Source of the DNA: Phocaeicola salanitronis DSM 18170
Lineage (GTDB): Bacteria; Bacteroidota; Bacteroidia; Bacteroidales; Bacteroidaceae
Direction of reading: 5' to 3'
NCBI RefSeq assembly: GCF_000190575.1
Contig: NC_015164.1
Span: 3,553,501-3,617,500, forward strand
Length of the DNA: 64,000 bases
Shown: piece by piece, positions 1 through 8,981 of the stretch
Numbering within the stretch: the first letter of the stretch is position 1
Layout of the letters: every line of letters starts with the position of its first letter
Translations under genes and position numbers: made by a program
The notes under the pieces: model-generated
The model's input: the letters and a program-made list of their open reading frames with translations, nothing else
Database searches by the model: none
Told to the model about the DNA's origin: nothing

Positions 1-23
1 TCTCTAAAAATAAAACTTTGTCA

Positions 24-138
24 CGCTGGATTTGTAATCCAGCGTAATTATATGTGCGGATTTGTAATCCGCATCGTCAGCTAATGGTTCCGGATTGCAA
101 ATCCGGTTCTTTTATTACGCCAGATTGCAAATCCGGCG
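24..138. repeat. Four-palindrome intergenic repeat element, copy 1
   Basis: Four short palindromes of the form GGATT-nnn-AATCC lie at 24-44, 55-73, 90-106 and 118-138 (the last is imperfect). Their centres are about 34, 64, 98 and 128, so the spacing is 30, 34 and 30 bp. The same arrangement recurs at 55403-55517. Its function is unknown. It lies downstream of the minus-strand gene that ends at 209 and could form hairpins in that transcript. Confidence 0.8.
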
Positions 139-156
139 TGACGGGGAAAAAATAAA

Positions 157-184
157 ACTCCGTGTCTCCGTGCCTCTGTGTTCC
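157..184. repeat. Interspersed CTGTGTCT-type repeat
   Basis: This short stretch reads roughly as cycles of CTCTGTGTCT and its variants. Relatives, often as inverted pairs, occur in this window near 26845, 26909, 36799, 40508, 46298, 48303, 48690, 52781 and 55527. No gene is seen in bases 1-208, which hold only this repeat and the palindrome cluster before it. Confidence 0.6.
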
Positions 185-208
185 AATTTTTTTCGCAAAC
201 TATTTAAA

Positions 209-3200
209 TTAATTCCCGTCCGGCTTCTCTATTTCCGTGAAGGGGCTGTTGTCCCATTTGAACTCGTCCGGATTATCGGGACGGGCCGGGTCGAAACTTT
301 GATAATCGGGTCTGAGGTATTGCGTCAACGGAAGGTCCAGTTGCTTCATTCCTTCGATGACACATTTCGCGATTTCGTAGGCTCCATACGGATTGAAATG
401 GGTATTGTCGGCTAATTCCCGGTCTTGTCCGGGATATGTTCCTGCCGGATAATGTACGAACGCTTTCTTCGAGTTTTCCACTCCCAAGGTTTCATAGAAC
501 GTGCGGGTCATGTCGTGCAGTTCGAGCACGGGCACATTCTCGCGCCCTGCCACCCAACGCATGGCGTCGGGATAATCTTCGTGCGTCTCTTTTATCTTTC
601 CGTTTTCATCGAACGAGCGGCGCTGGGTAGGTGTGACGAAGATCGGAATGCCTCCCTTCGAGCGTACTTCATCTACAAATGTCTTCAGTTGGGTGGCAAA
701 GAAGTAATAGGCGCCTTTTCCCGCGCCTTTCAGTTTCTGGTCGTTGTGCCCGAACTCGATGAACATATAGTCGCCCGGCTTCATTTGGCTCAGCGCTTTT
801 TTCAGCCGTCCGGCCTTGATGAACGTGTCCGCGCGTTCTCCGCTCTCTGCGTAGTTGGCAAAGCAGATACGCTCATCGAAGAAGCGGGGAATCATTTGCC
901 CCCAGCTTGCCCATGGCTCGTTGTCCTGGTCTACTACGGTCGAGTTTCCGGCAAGGAATACCGTCGGGACGTTTTCTATCCGTTCGATTTCCAGACGTGC
1001 CAGACAAGGGGCGCTTCCGTTAAACTCGAACGTAAGCTTGTCGTCCCAGTTCAGCTTGCCTTGTTCGCGCTTCTTGATTTGCACTTTCTCTTTTCCGGAT
1101 ATGAGGGTATTGCGCTTGTTGATGGTAAAGGAATAGGTCTTGAACTCTCCTTTGCGTGTGGCGATGTTTTCCAGGAACAGACGCCGGGATTCTCCGCGTA
1201 CGGTGGTGACTCCGGCTTGTTTCTTGCTTCCTAACGTGACCGTAACCCGATAGTTCCCGTCGGGTACATTCACCGAGAAGAAGAAAGGCTGGTTGGATTT
1301 GCTTTCGGGAGCCGGAAGCAGGTCGTAGCCGAATCCGTCCGCACCGGGATAGACCGATTCGGAAGTGATGGAGATACATCCGTCCGAAGCTTTTCCCGAA
1401 GGGTTGAATTGGAAGCAATAGTCTTGAGCCGTTCCGTTTGTAGCCGGAGCCGTTTCGGATGCATAATTGACCGGAATCAGCCGCACGTTTCCGTTCAGTC
1501 CCGAAGGCATGGGCTCCAGGTGGCTGTAGTCTCCTTTCTTATAATTAAGCTTGACCATGTTGATTTCCTTGAATATGCGCCATTTGACTCCCTGGCGGTC
1601 CATTTCGGAAATACGGTTGCACGGAAGGTTGGTCACCTCTATTTCAATCGTGTTCTTGCCCGGCTTCAGCCATTTGCCTATGGATAAGCGGAACGGAACC
1701 GCCCATGCGGTACCGGCATCGTTCCCGTTGATGCGTACCCGTGCGCTTTCGCGTACGTCTCCTAAGTCAAGTATCCAGTCGTCCGCTTTCAGTGTGGGGC
1801 GGTCGATGGTCAATGTATAGCGTCCTGTGCCCATGTTGGTTTTCGCGTCGGGATGCTCCAGTTCGGTCCATGAGGTGGGCGTGTCGATGTCGAACTCTCC
1901 TTCGATGGCAGGCGTACTTTCGATGAAGGTGAGTTTCCATCCATGGTCCAAGCTCAGGCTGAGCGGTTGCTCTTCGATGTATTTCCATGCCGTTTGTCCC
2001 TCCGGTTTCTTTTCGAAGGTCTGCACGATGATGCTTTCTCCCGATTTCAGTTGCAGCCTGATTTCCAGGCGTCCGTCTTTCATGCGGGTTTGTGCCAGGC
2101 CCTTTTCTCCGTTCATCGGATTGAAGAGCATAGCCGAAGGCTCGCCTACGTTGAGCGGTATCCAAGCGTCTACATCCTTGCTTTGCAGGCAGGAGATGAA
2201 GTAATGGTGTCCGGTAGGGTTCGCGCGGCGGATGAATTGGAGGCCGTAGCGTGTCTTCATTTCTTCGGCCGGGGTTCCGGTCGCTTCCAACACCTGATGA
2301 TAGTCGGACCCGATGATGATGCGTCCCTTTCCGATGGGATAGTCTTGTGTCTCGTCGAAGGAAGCGGTTTCGGGAAGTTCAGCCAAGACAGAAGCAAAGG
2401 CTTTCCGGTTCTTTTCCAGCTGGCTGTATCCGGGCACGTCCTCGGGATATTGGTCTACAAACACGACCGTTGCTCCTTGGCGCGCCAGGCTCACAAGCTT
2501 TTTGAGTGTAGCTGCCGGCATAAGGCGGGCGGCGGGCACGACCAGTGCCTTGTAATGGGTTCCTCCGCTTGTCACCAGTTCCGTATTCTCGCACCGGGTG
2601 GTCTTTATAAAGGCATCCGAGATGTAATCCACGTCGAATCCGCCGGCTATAATCGTCTGGATGGTCTTGATGAACTTGGGCGCATATCGGTCCATCTTAT
2701 GGATGTCGAACATCACCATGCGTCCGGGCAGTTCGTCCCATATGTCATAAATGGGCAGGTAAACCAGGAAATCGTTGTCCGGTTGCCCCATCTGGAGGAA
2801 AGACTGGCATCGGGTGATGTACTGGAAGAAAGCCGGAGCATCCCGCCATATCGTGTTTGTGGGCGACATGTTGATGCTGGCATAGAAACGCCATCCGGGC
2901 CATGCGGCTTCCTGGGGCGAATAAGGTGTGCCGTGGAAGAACATGTGGTTCACTCCCGAAACAAACATCAGGTCCATGTCGGGCTTGCATTGCGACAGGG
3001 ACGTGCGGAAGTGGTCGGTGAGCCACGTAAATGTTTCCGAGGAAACGTAAGGCTTTCCCGATATGTGCGCCGCCGATGAGGCATATTTCAGCATCGAGAT
3101 ATCCGAGAAGTTCGGGCGGGTCAGCGAGTCTTTGCGCAGGCCTTTGATGTGGAAATCGGTCAGGCCGAATCCTTCGATTTCGGGGATGTCCACCGATGCG

Positions 3201-4228
3201 TAGGTATCAATCAGGTTGGCGGGAGACCCGTGCGCCTGGTTCCGGGTGGTGCTTCCGTGGCTGTGCGCCCATTGTGTCCAGGGAACGGTAAAGTTGTCTA
3301 TCAGCATTTCGCCCATGGTTTCCCGATAGTCCGAAACAATCCGACGGGTTGTTTCCGGGCGGATTGTATCCAGAAATTCCGGGAAATGCTCTTCCAGCTT
3401 ATATCCTCTCCGCTTCTCGAATTCTTCTAATAAGCTGGGAGTCCAGTCGGCTCCGTACACCTCGTAAGAGTCGTTGAAGAACGAGCGGGGATAAGACGCC
3501 TGGCTTCCCTCGAAAGCATGGTCGAACTTGCTGAAATAATCCTTTACCGCCTGAGGGTTCAAGTGGTCCATTACGTATCCTTCTCCTCCGGGAGCGGCAC
3601 GCTTTACCTTTTGCAGCGTCTTGCCAATGAAGAGAGCCACCAGTTCCCATTCTCCTTCGGGCGCGTCCCAAACCAGCTTCCCGTCACTCACTTTCGAGGT
3701 CAGGTCGAGGCAGGTGCCTTTCCCGTCGTATGCCATAAGGCGGTTCAGGCGGGCGATTCCCTTTTGCCGTTTGGCTTCTTTCGGGTCGCTTATCCGGATA
3801 TCCAGTGTCACTTTTTTGCCCCCGTCTGCCTGCCAGGTCTCGAACAAGGCTTTCGAGGCGGCTTCTTCTATGGTGACTTCCGGACCTCCGAAGGGCCATC
3901 CGGTTCCGGTATTCATATCGATGTCGATGCCGTTCTTTTTCCCTTCGGCTTGGGTGTAACGGAGCATTTCCATCCATTTGGGCGAGAGGAAATCGATGTC
4001 GTTCTTGTCGTTCCCTTGCACTCCGTAGATGGGAGTAATCTCCAGGCTTCCCAGTCCGGCGCTGCCGTATTCCGCTAAGTTATAGGAAAGGTTTTTCTCG
4101 TCGACTGCACTCCCCAGCCACCACCAGCGGCTTCCGGGTCTGGCTTCCGGCAGTACTTCGGGCCAGTCTTGGGCTTGTGCGATGCCGCCCAAAAGCAGGA
4201 ATGCCCATAAGAGGTTGTTCTTTTTCAT
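209..4228 (-). CDS. GH106-type alpha-L-rhamnosidase fused to a CE12/SGNH rhamnogalacturonan acetylesterase
   Basis: This is a 1339-residue secreted enzyme. Residues 1-19 form a signal peptide ending at AQA. The next 800 or so residues resemble GH106 rhamnosidases of Bacteroides pectin loci, with the early motif RPGSRWWWLGSAV and then NTGTGWPFGG. A beta-sandwich with GDVRESARVRINGNDAG follows, near residues 810-890. The C-terminal ~250 residues are an SGNH hydrolase: GNST near residue 1094 holds the nucleophile, GHND near 1160 the oxyanion Asn, and DNTHFN near 1275 the Asp/His pair. Together they would remove rhamnose and acetyl groups from rhamnogalacturonan. Family names rest on motif recall, and exact substrate and linkage are inferred. 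Gene neighbours are an HTCS, GH105 and GH28, all fitting RG-I use. A -7 box lies 34 bp upstream. Confidence 0.85.
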   Translation of the reverse strand: MKKNNLLWAFLLLGGIAQAQDWPEVLPEARPGSRWWWLGSAVDEKNLSYNLAEYGSAGLGSLEITPIYGVQGNDKNDIDFLSPKWMEMLRYTQAEGKKNGIDIDMNTGTGWPFGGPEVTIEEAASKALFETWQADGGKKVTLDIRISDPKEAKRQKGIARLNRLMAYDGKGTCLDLTSKVSDGKLVWDAPEGEWELVALFIGKTLQKVKRAAPGGEGYVMDHLNPQAVKDYFSKFDHAFEGSQASYPRSFFNDSYEVYGADWTPSLLEEFEKRRGYKLEEHFPEFLDTIRPETTRRIVSDYRETMGEMLIDNFTVPWTQWAHSHGSTTRNQAHGSPANLIDTYASVDIPEIEGFGLTDFHIKGLRKDSLTRPNFSDISMLKYASSAAHISGKPYVSSETFTWLTDHFRTSLSQCKPDMDLMFVSGVNHMFFHGTPYSPQEAAWPGWRFYASINMSPTNTIWRDAPAFFQYITRCQSFLQMGQPDNDFLVYLPIYDIWDELPGRMVMFDIHKMDRYAPKFIKTIQTIIAGGFDVDYISDAFIKTTRCENTELVTSGGTHYKALVVPAARLMPAATLKKLVSLARQGATVVFVDQYPEDVPGYSQLEKNRKAFASVLAELPETASFDETQDYPIGKGRIIIGSDYHQVLEATGTPAEEMKTRYGLQFIRRANPTGHHYFISCLQSKDVDAWIPLNVGEPSAMLFNPMNGEKGLAQTRMKDGRLEIRLQLKSGESIIVQTFEKKPEGQTAWKYIEEQPLSLSLDHGWKLTFIESTPAIEGEFDIDTPTSWTELEHPDAKTNMGTGRYTLTIDRPTLKADDWILDLGDVRESARVRINGNDAGTAWAVPFRLSIGKWLKPGKNTIEIEVTNLPCNRISEMDRQGVKWRIFKEINMVKLNYKKGDYSHLEPMPSGLNGNVRLIPVNYASETAPATNGTAQDYCFQFNPSGKASDGCISITSESVYPGADGFGYDLLPAPESKSNQPFFFSVNVPDGNYRVTVTLGSKKQAGVTTVRGESRRLFLENIATRKGEFKTYSFTINKRNTLISGKEKVQIKKREQGKLNWDDKLTFEFNGSAPCLARLEIERIENVPTVFLAGNSTVVDQDNEPWASWGQMIPRFFDERICFANYAESGERADTFIKAGRLKKALSQMKPGDYMFIEFGHNDQKLKGAGKGAYYFFATQLKTFVDEVRSKGGIPIFVTPTQRRSFDENGKIKETHEDYPDAMRWVAGRENVPVLELHDMTRTFYETLGVENSKKAFVHYPAGTYPGQDRELADNTHFNPYGAYEIAKCVIEGMKQLDLPLTQYLRPDYQSFDPARPDNPDEFKWDNSPFTEIEKPDGN

Positions 4229-4261
4229 GTGTTCTTGATATTAGTTAGATGATTGAGAAAG

Positions 4262-4269
4262 CAAAATTA
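4262..4269 (-). promoter_or_regulatory. Bacteroidetes -7 box for the GH106-CE12 gene
   Basis: On the minus strand this reads TAATTTTG, matching TAnnTTTG. It is 34 bp upstream of the ATG at 4228, so the leader would be short. The partner HTCS promoter diverges from the same 316-bp gap. Confidence 0.55.
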
Positions 4270-4368
4270 GCGCGTTTTTCTTAATTATCCTATGTATAAA
4301 AGTACATATTCATAGATTATTGTACCGTTATGTACATGAAAATCGTTGGCATTGTTAATTCTTTCTTG

Positions 4369-4376
4369 TATATTTG
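4369..4376 (+). promoter_or_regulatory. Bacteroidetes -7 box for the HTCS gene
   Basis: The sequence is TATATTTG with a TTGG at 4345-4348, a 20-bp gap that suits the -33/-7 pair. Transcription would start near 4383, just before the 22-bp tandem repeats, which would then lie in the HTCS leader. Confidence 0.6.
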
Positions 4377-4406
4377 CATTTTATGCACAATGGGACGCGC
4401 TTGAAA

Positions 4407-4490
4407 ACGCAGGCGGCTGCATGGACCGACGCAAGCGGTTGCATGAGCCGATGCGGGCGGTTGCGTAAGCCAACGCAGGCGGTTGTGTGG
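4407..4490 (+). repeat. 22-bp tandem repeat in the HTCS leader
   Basis: There are 3.8 imperfect copies of a 22-bp unit (4407-4428, 4429-4450, 4451-4472, 4473-4490), with a core like ACGCAGGCGGTTGCATGAGCCG minus a few changes. They lie between the predicted start of transcription and the ATG at 4545. The 22-bp period is close to two helical turns. A role in regulation is possible but unproven. Confidence 0.8.
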
Positions 4491-4544
4491 AAAGAGGCTT
4501 ACGGAGGTGTGAAAACTATATTATATAAGGAGTAAGAGAGAGAC

Positions 4545-7500
4545 ATGAGTGAGTTGTCGGAAAAGGTAAGAATAGGGGTATGCCTTGTCCTTTTGTGGAT
4601 AGGGCTGATGCCGGCTTATGCTACGGTTGAAGTACGTTCGGAACGTTTGACTACGGCAGACGGGTTGGCTAATAATTCTATCCGGTACATGTATCAGGAC
4701 AGCAAGGGCTTTATCTGGATGGCTACCCTGAACGGACTGAACCGGTATGACGGGAATTCGTTCATCACGTTCCGTCCCCAAAAGACATCCGGCATATCGC
4801 TTGCCGACCATCGGGTAAAGATGATTCATGAGGACAGGCACGGCTTTTTATGGATAACCACCTCGGCCGACCTGATAAGTTGCTATGACCTGAAACACGA
4901 CTGCTTCGTGGATTTTACGGGATGCGGCGAATACCGGGACCATTATCGGGAAGCGATGGTGCTGGATGATGCCGTATGGCTTTGGGGGGCTGTCGAAGGG
5001 TGCAGGCGCATTGAATATCAGGAGGGGAAGTTCGTTTCGCAAGCGTTTACCGAGGGTAACGGCTCCTTGATGAGCGATGACGTGTGTTTTGTGCGGCAGG
5101 TAGGGGACAAGATTTGGATAGGCACCCGCAAGGGGGCGTATTATTGGAAAGAAGGCAAGCTGGTTGCGGTAGACCGGACACACTCTTTCTGGAAAGCCCT
5201 GTCGCATGGACGGACGGTCTTGCTGGTCTCGTCCGAAGGGGAGCTGTTCCGCATGGAGAAAGATACGCTGGCAAGTGTGGGGCGCCTGCCCAGGCATACG
5301 CAAGACTGGGCGATGACCGGCCTGTTCCGCATCGGAAAGAGGCAGTACGTGCTGACCTCCGAGGGGACATTGGAAATCGACATGGAAACTTGCCGGGTGC
5401 GGAAGGCTTCGGAGTATTACGACATACCGGGAGGCTCTTCGCGGAAAGACAACCGGGGAAATTATTGGATTTATAACCGTTCGGGCAGGCTGTATTATAT
5501 CGAGGCGGAGACGGGCAGGAAGAAGGAATTTGAAGTGATGCCTCCCGACAAGCTGGGCTTTATCGACAAGGAACGGTATTACATCGTGCACGATAGCCGG
5601 GACATCATTTGGATATCGACTTATGGGAACGGGCTTTTCGCTTACGATGTGAAGACGGAAAACTTTCAGCATTTTAGCGCGGACGCTTCTTCATCGGGAG
5701 TATTGGCATCCAATTATTTGCAATGTCTGATGGAGGACCGTTCCGGGAGTGTATGGGTAAGCTCGGAGTTTGCCGGCTTATCGAAACTGGATGTCCTGAA
5801 CGAGGGAGCCGTCCGCATCTGTCCCGAAAAAGAAGAGATGTATGACCGTTCGAACATGATTCGGATGATGTCGCCTGCATCTGACGGGGACATTTGGATT
5901 GGAACACGGAGCGGAGGCCTGTATCTTTATGATTCGGATTTGAAGGTGCAAAAGGAAAGGCATTATTCAGACATCAATACGTATGCGATGCATGAAGACC
6001 GTGCACACCGGAAATGGATTGCTACGCGCGGAAAGGGATTGACCGTGGATGGGGTTTCGTATCAGAACGATAAGTCGGACCCTCGTTCCTTATCGAGGGA
6101 TAATGTCTTTTGCCTCCTGGAAGACCGCAAGGGAAGGATGTGGATTGGTACATTCGGCGGGGGATTGAACCTGGCGGTGCGGAAGGAGGACGGAAAGTAT
6201 GAGTTCCGGCACTTTATTAACCAGACCAATGCGCAGAAAGAGACGAGGGCGTTGTGCGAAGACCGGAACGGATGGATATGGGCGGGCACCAGTGAGGGCG
6301 TTTTTGTCTTCCATCCCGATTCTTTGATTCGGAATCCGAAGGCTTATAAGCATTATTCGTTTGATAACGGCAGGCTGGAGAGCAATGATATCCGGGCGAT
6401 TATCCAGGACAGGCAAGGGCGTATGTGGATAGCGCAATCCGGGTATGGGCTTTGCATGGCTATCGTAGGAAAGGGCTACGGGCAGGTTGAGTTTACGCAT
6501 TATACGCTGAAAGACGGGCTGGTGAGCATGATGGTGCAGGCATTGGTCGAAGACGGCGAGGGGATGATTTGGGTATCTACCGAGTATGGGCTTTCGTGTT
6601 TCGACCCGGATTTGATGACGTTTAAGAATTACTTGTTTTCCAATTCTATTTTAGGGAATGTATATAGCGAGAACAGTGCGCTTTGCCTGGCGGACGGGCG
6701 CTTGGCTTTCGGTTCGGGGCAGGGAATCGTTGTGGTTGATCCCCGGCAAGCTTCGGCAGAAGAGCAAGCTCCGCACATCAGCTTTACCGACTTGCGGCTG
6801 GGAGGCTTGTCGGTGCGTCCGGGAGATCCGGACTCCCCGCTTGAGTCTTCTCTGGCATACGCCGATGAAATCCGGCTGAGCTATCATCAGAATTCTTTTA
6901 CCGTGGCTTATTCTACGTTCGAGTATGCCGAATCCGATTTGTTGAAATATATGTACCGGCTGGAGGGCTACGAGAAGTCCTGGAGCGTTCCGGAGTCCTT
7001 GCCTTTCGCTTCGTATAAGAATCTGCCTCCGGGCACGTATTCTTTACGTGTGAAGGCATGCAATGCGGCGGGGGTCTGGGGGGATGAGAGTGTGCTGAAG
7101 ATAATCATCGTGCCTCCCTTCTGGCAAACTTCATGGGCGTTTCTTGTGTATTTCCTCTTGGGCTTGCTTGCGCTGTATATCGCTTACCGGATTGTGGGCA
7201 AGATGAACAGCTTGCGGAACAAGATAAAGGTGGAAGAGCAGCTCACCGAGTACAAGCTGATGTTCTTTACGAATATCTCTCATGAGTTCCGTACGCCGTT
7301 GACGTTGATATTGGGGGCTTTGGAGCGCATGCACCGGGTGAAAAAGGTTCCGGCGGAATTGAGCCGTTCCATCCGTCTGATGGATAAGAGCACCCAGCGG
7401 ATGTTGCGCCTGATTAACCAGTTGCTTGAGTTCCGGAAAATGCAGAACAACAAGCTTTCGCTGGCTCTTGAAGAGGCTGATGTCATCGCTTTCTTGAACG

Positions 7501-8834
7501 ATATCTGTTCGAACTTTACCGAAGCGGCCCAGTCGAAGCGTATGGATTTCGCGTTTGTCCCGTCTTGTCCGTCTTACCGGATGTTCATAGACAAGAGCTA
7601 TTTGGATAAAATCGCATACAATTTATTATCGAATGCGTTTAAGTACACACCTTCGGGAGGGAGGATTCAATGTATTGTGACGATAGACGAGCCTTTGCAT
7701 AAGTTGATACTGAAAGTGACCGATACGGGGGTAGGAGTGCCTGTGGACAAGCGGGATGAATTGTTTAAGCGTTTCATGCAAAGCAGTTTTTCGGGAAGCA
7801 GCATGGGAGTGGGATTGCATCTGACTCACGAGCTGGTGCAGGTGCACAAGGGAACCATTATGTATGAAGAGAATCCGGGAGGAGGTTCCATCTTTACGGT
7901 GACTCTTCCTACGGATGTTTCGGTATACGAGGAAAAAGATTTTCTGGTGCCCAACACCTTATTAGAGGAAGAGGCGGAAGTGGCTGAAAGGCAGCATAGC
8001 CTGGACAGGATAGAGGATGAAGCAGGCGAAGAAGAGGAGGCTTCTCCGTTGAACAAACGGAAAGTCTTGGTCGTGGAAGACGACAATGACGTGCGTGAGT
8101 TCTTGAAGGAAGAATTGAGCCCTTACTTTGAAGTACGTGCAGAAGCCGATGGAAATGCAGGCTTGGAATGCGTCAAGACATTTGATGCGGATTTGATAAT
8201 CAGTGATGTCCTGATGCCGGGATGTTCGGGATTCGAATTGACCAAGAAGTTGAAGAATGATTTTAATACCAGCCATATCCCGATTATCTTGCTTACCGCG
8301 TTAAACACGCAGGACAAGCATTTGGAAGGCGTTGAGGCGGGTGCCGATGCGTACATAACCAAACCGTTCAGCAGCAGCCTGTTGCGCGCACGTGTGTTTA
8401 AACTGATTGAGCAACGCGATAAGTTGCGCGAGAAGTTCTCGAAAGACCCTCAATCGGTGCGTCCTTCGCTTTGCTCCACCGATAAGGATAAGGACTTCGC
8501 CGATAAGTTGGCTAAAACATTGGAGTCGCATTTGTCCGACCCCGACTTTACGATAGACGATTTTGTATTGAAGATGAAGATGGGGCGTACAATCTTTTAC
8601 CGCAAGGTGCGGGGAGTCACCGGTTATTCGCCGAATGAATATATCCGTGTCATGCGCATGAAGAAAGCTGCCGAATTGTTGGCAGAAGGGGAATATACGG
8701 TTTCAGAAGTGGCGTATAAGGTCGGCATGAACGATCCGTTTTATTTCAGTAAATGCTTCAAGGCACAATTTGGTGTGGCTCCTTCGGCATATTCGAAGGG
8801 GGAAGAAGGCAAAGAAGGAGGAATGGAAGCATGA
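4545..8834 (+). CDS. Hybrid two-component system regulator (HTCS)
   Basis: This 1429-residue one-protein phosphorelay combines sensor kinase and transcription factor. After an N-terminal hydrophobic signal there is a long periplasmic region of beta-propeller repeats (motif DxxGxxWxGT-like, for example WIGTRSGGLYLYD), then a Y_Y_Y-type domain near residues 785-850. One membrane segment follows near 858-882. The kinase core has the H-box ISHEFRTP (His913), the N-box SNAFKYTP and the G-boxes DTGVGV and MGVGLHL. A receiver domain starts near 1173 with phospho-acceptor Asp1221 in SDVLMPG. The end is an AraC-type helix-turn-helix, about 1330-1420. HTCS proteins normally sense oligosaccharides and switch on a linked polysaccharide locus, so regulation of the flanking RG-I enzymes is the natural inference. 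A strong terminator follows 14 bp after the stop. Confidence 0.97.
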   Translation: MSELSEKVRIGVCLVLLWIGLMPAYATVEVRSERLTTADGLANNSIRYMYQDSKGFIWMATLNGLNRYDGNSFITFRPQKTSGISLADHRVKMIHEDRHGFLWITTSADLISCYDLKHDCFVDFTGCGEYRDHYREAMVLDDAVWLWGAVEGCRRIEYQEGKFVSQAFTEGNGSLMSDDVCFVRQVGDKIWIGTRKGAYYWKEGKLVAVDRTHSFWKALSHGRTVLLVSSEGELFRMEKDTLASVGRLPRHTQDWAMTGLFRIGKRQYVLTSEGTLEIDMETCRVRKASEYYDIPGGSSRKDNRGNYWIYNRSGRLYYIEAETGRKKEFEVMPPDKLGFIDKERYYIVHDSRDIIWISTYGNGLFAYDVKTENFQHFSADASSSGVLASNYLQCLMEDRSGSVWVSSEFAGLSKLDVLNEGAVRICPEKEEMYDRSNMIRMMSPASDGDIWIGTRSGGLYLYDSDLKVQKERHYSDINTYAMHEDRAHRKWIATRGKGLTVDGVSYQNDKSDPRSLSRDNVFCLLEDRKGRMWIGTFGGGLNLAVRKEDGKYEFRHFINQTNAQKETRALCEDRNGWIWAGTSEGVFVFHPDSLIRNPKAYKHYSFDNGRLESNDIRAIIQDRQGRMWIAQSGYGLCMAIVGKGYGQVEFTHYTLKDGLVSMMVQALVEDGEGMIWVSTEYGLSCFDPDLMTFKNYLFSNSILGNVYSENSALCLADGRLAFGSGQGIVVVDPRQASAEEQAPHISFTDLRLGGLSVRPGDPDSPLESSLAYADEIRLSYHQNSFTVAYSTFEYAESDLLKYMYRLEGYEKSWSVPESLPFASYKNLPPGTYSLRVKACNAAGVWGDESVLKIIIVPPFWQTSWAFLVYFLLGLLALYIAYRIVGKMNSLRNKIKVEEQLTEYKLMFFTNISHEFRTPLTLILGALERMHRVKKVPAELSRSIRLMDKSTQRMLRLINQLLEFRKMQNNKLSLALEEADVIAFLNDICSNFTEAAQSKRMDFAFVPSCPSYRMFIDKSYLDKIAYNLLSNAFKYTPSGGRIQCIVTIDEPLHKLILKVTDTGVGVPVDKRDELFKRFMQSSFSGSSMGVGLHLTHELVQVHKGTIMYEENPGGGSIFTVTLPTDVSVYEEKDFLVPNTLLEEEAEVAERQHSLDRIEDEAGEEEEASPLNKRKVLVVEDDNDVREFLKEELSPYFEVRAEADGNAGLECVKTFDADLIISDVLMPGCSGFELTKKLKNDFNTSHIPIILLTALNTQDKHLEGVEAGADAYITKPFSSSLLRARVFKLIEQRDKLREKFSKDPQSVRPSLCSTDKDKDFADKLAKTLESHLSDPDFTIDDFVLKMKMGRTIFYRKVRGVTGYSPNEYIRVMRMKKAAELLAEGEYTVSEVAYKVGMNDPFYFSKCFKAQFGVAPSAYSKGEEGKEGGMEA

Positions 8835-8847
8835 AGCGGCATGATGC

Positions 8848-8896
8848 AAAAGAGCCCTGCCGTGACTCTTTGTAGAGAGTCGGACAGGGCTCTTTT
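8848..8896. terminator. Bidirectional intrinsic terminator after the HTCS gene
   Basis: A long stem (AAAAGAGCCCTG pairing with CAGGGCTCTTTT, plus an inner GACTCT/AGAGTC pair) is flanked by A and T tracts. It can end the HTCS transcript and also the convergent GH105 transcript. A second small hairpin, AGGCATT/AATGCCT at 8934-8955, lies between it and the GH105 stop. Confidence 0.85.
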
Positions 8897-8981
8897 ACCA
8901 AACAGTTACATGAATTTGTAACGGTTTTAGAGAAGGCATTGGAAACCGAATGCCTGAATCCTGAAAACAATACTCATCTTA

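Noticed and set aside
1943..3079. 378-codon open frame opposite the GH106-CE12 gene
   Set aside because: Antisense shadow with no family signature.
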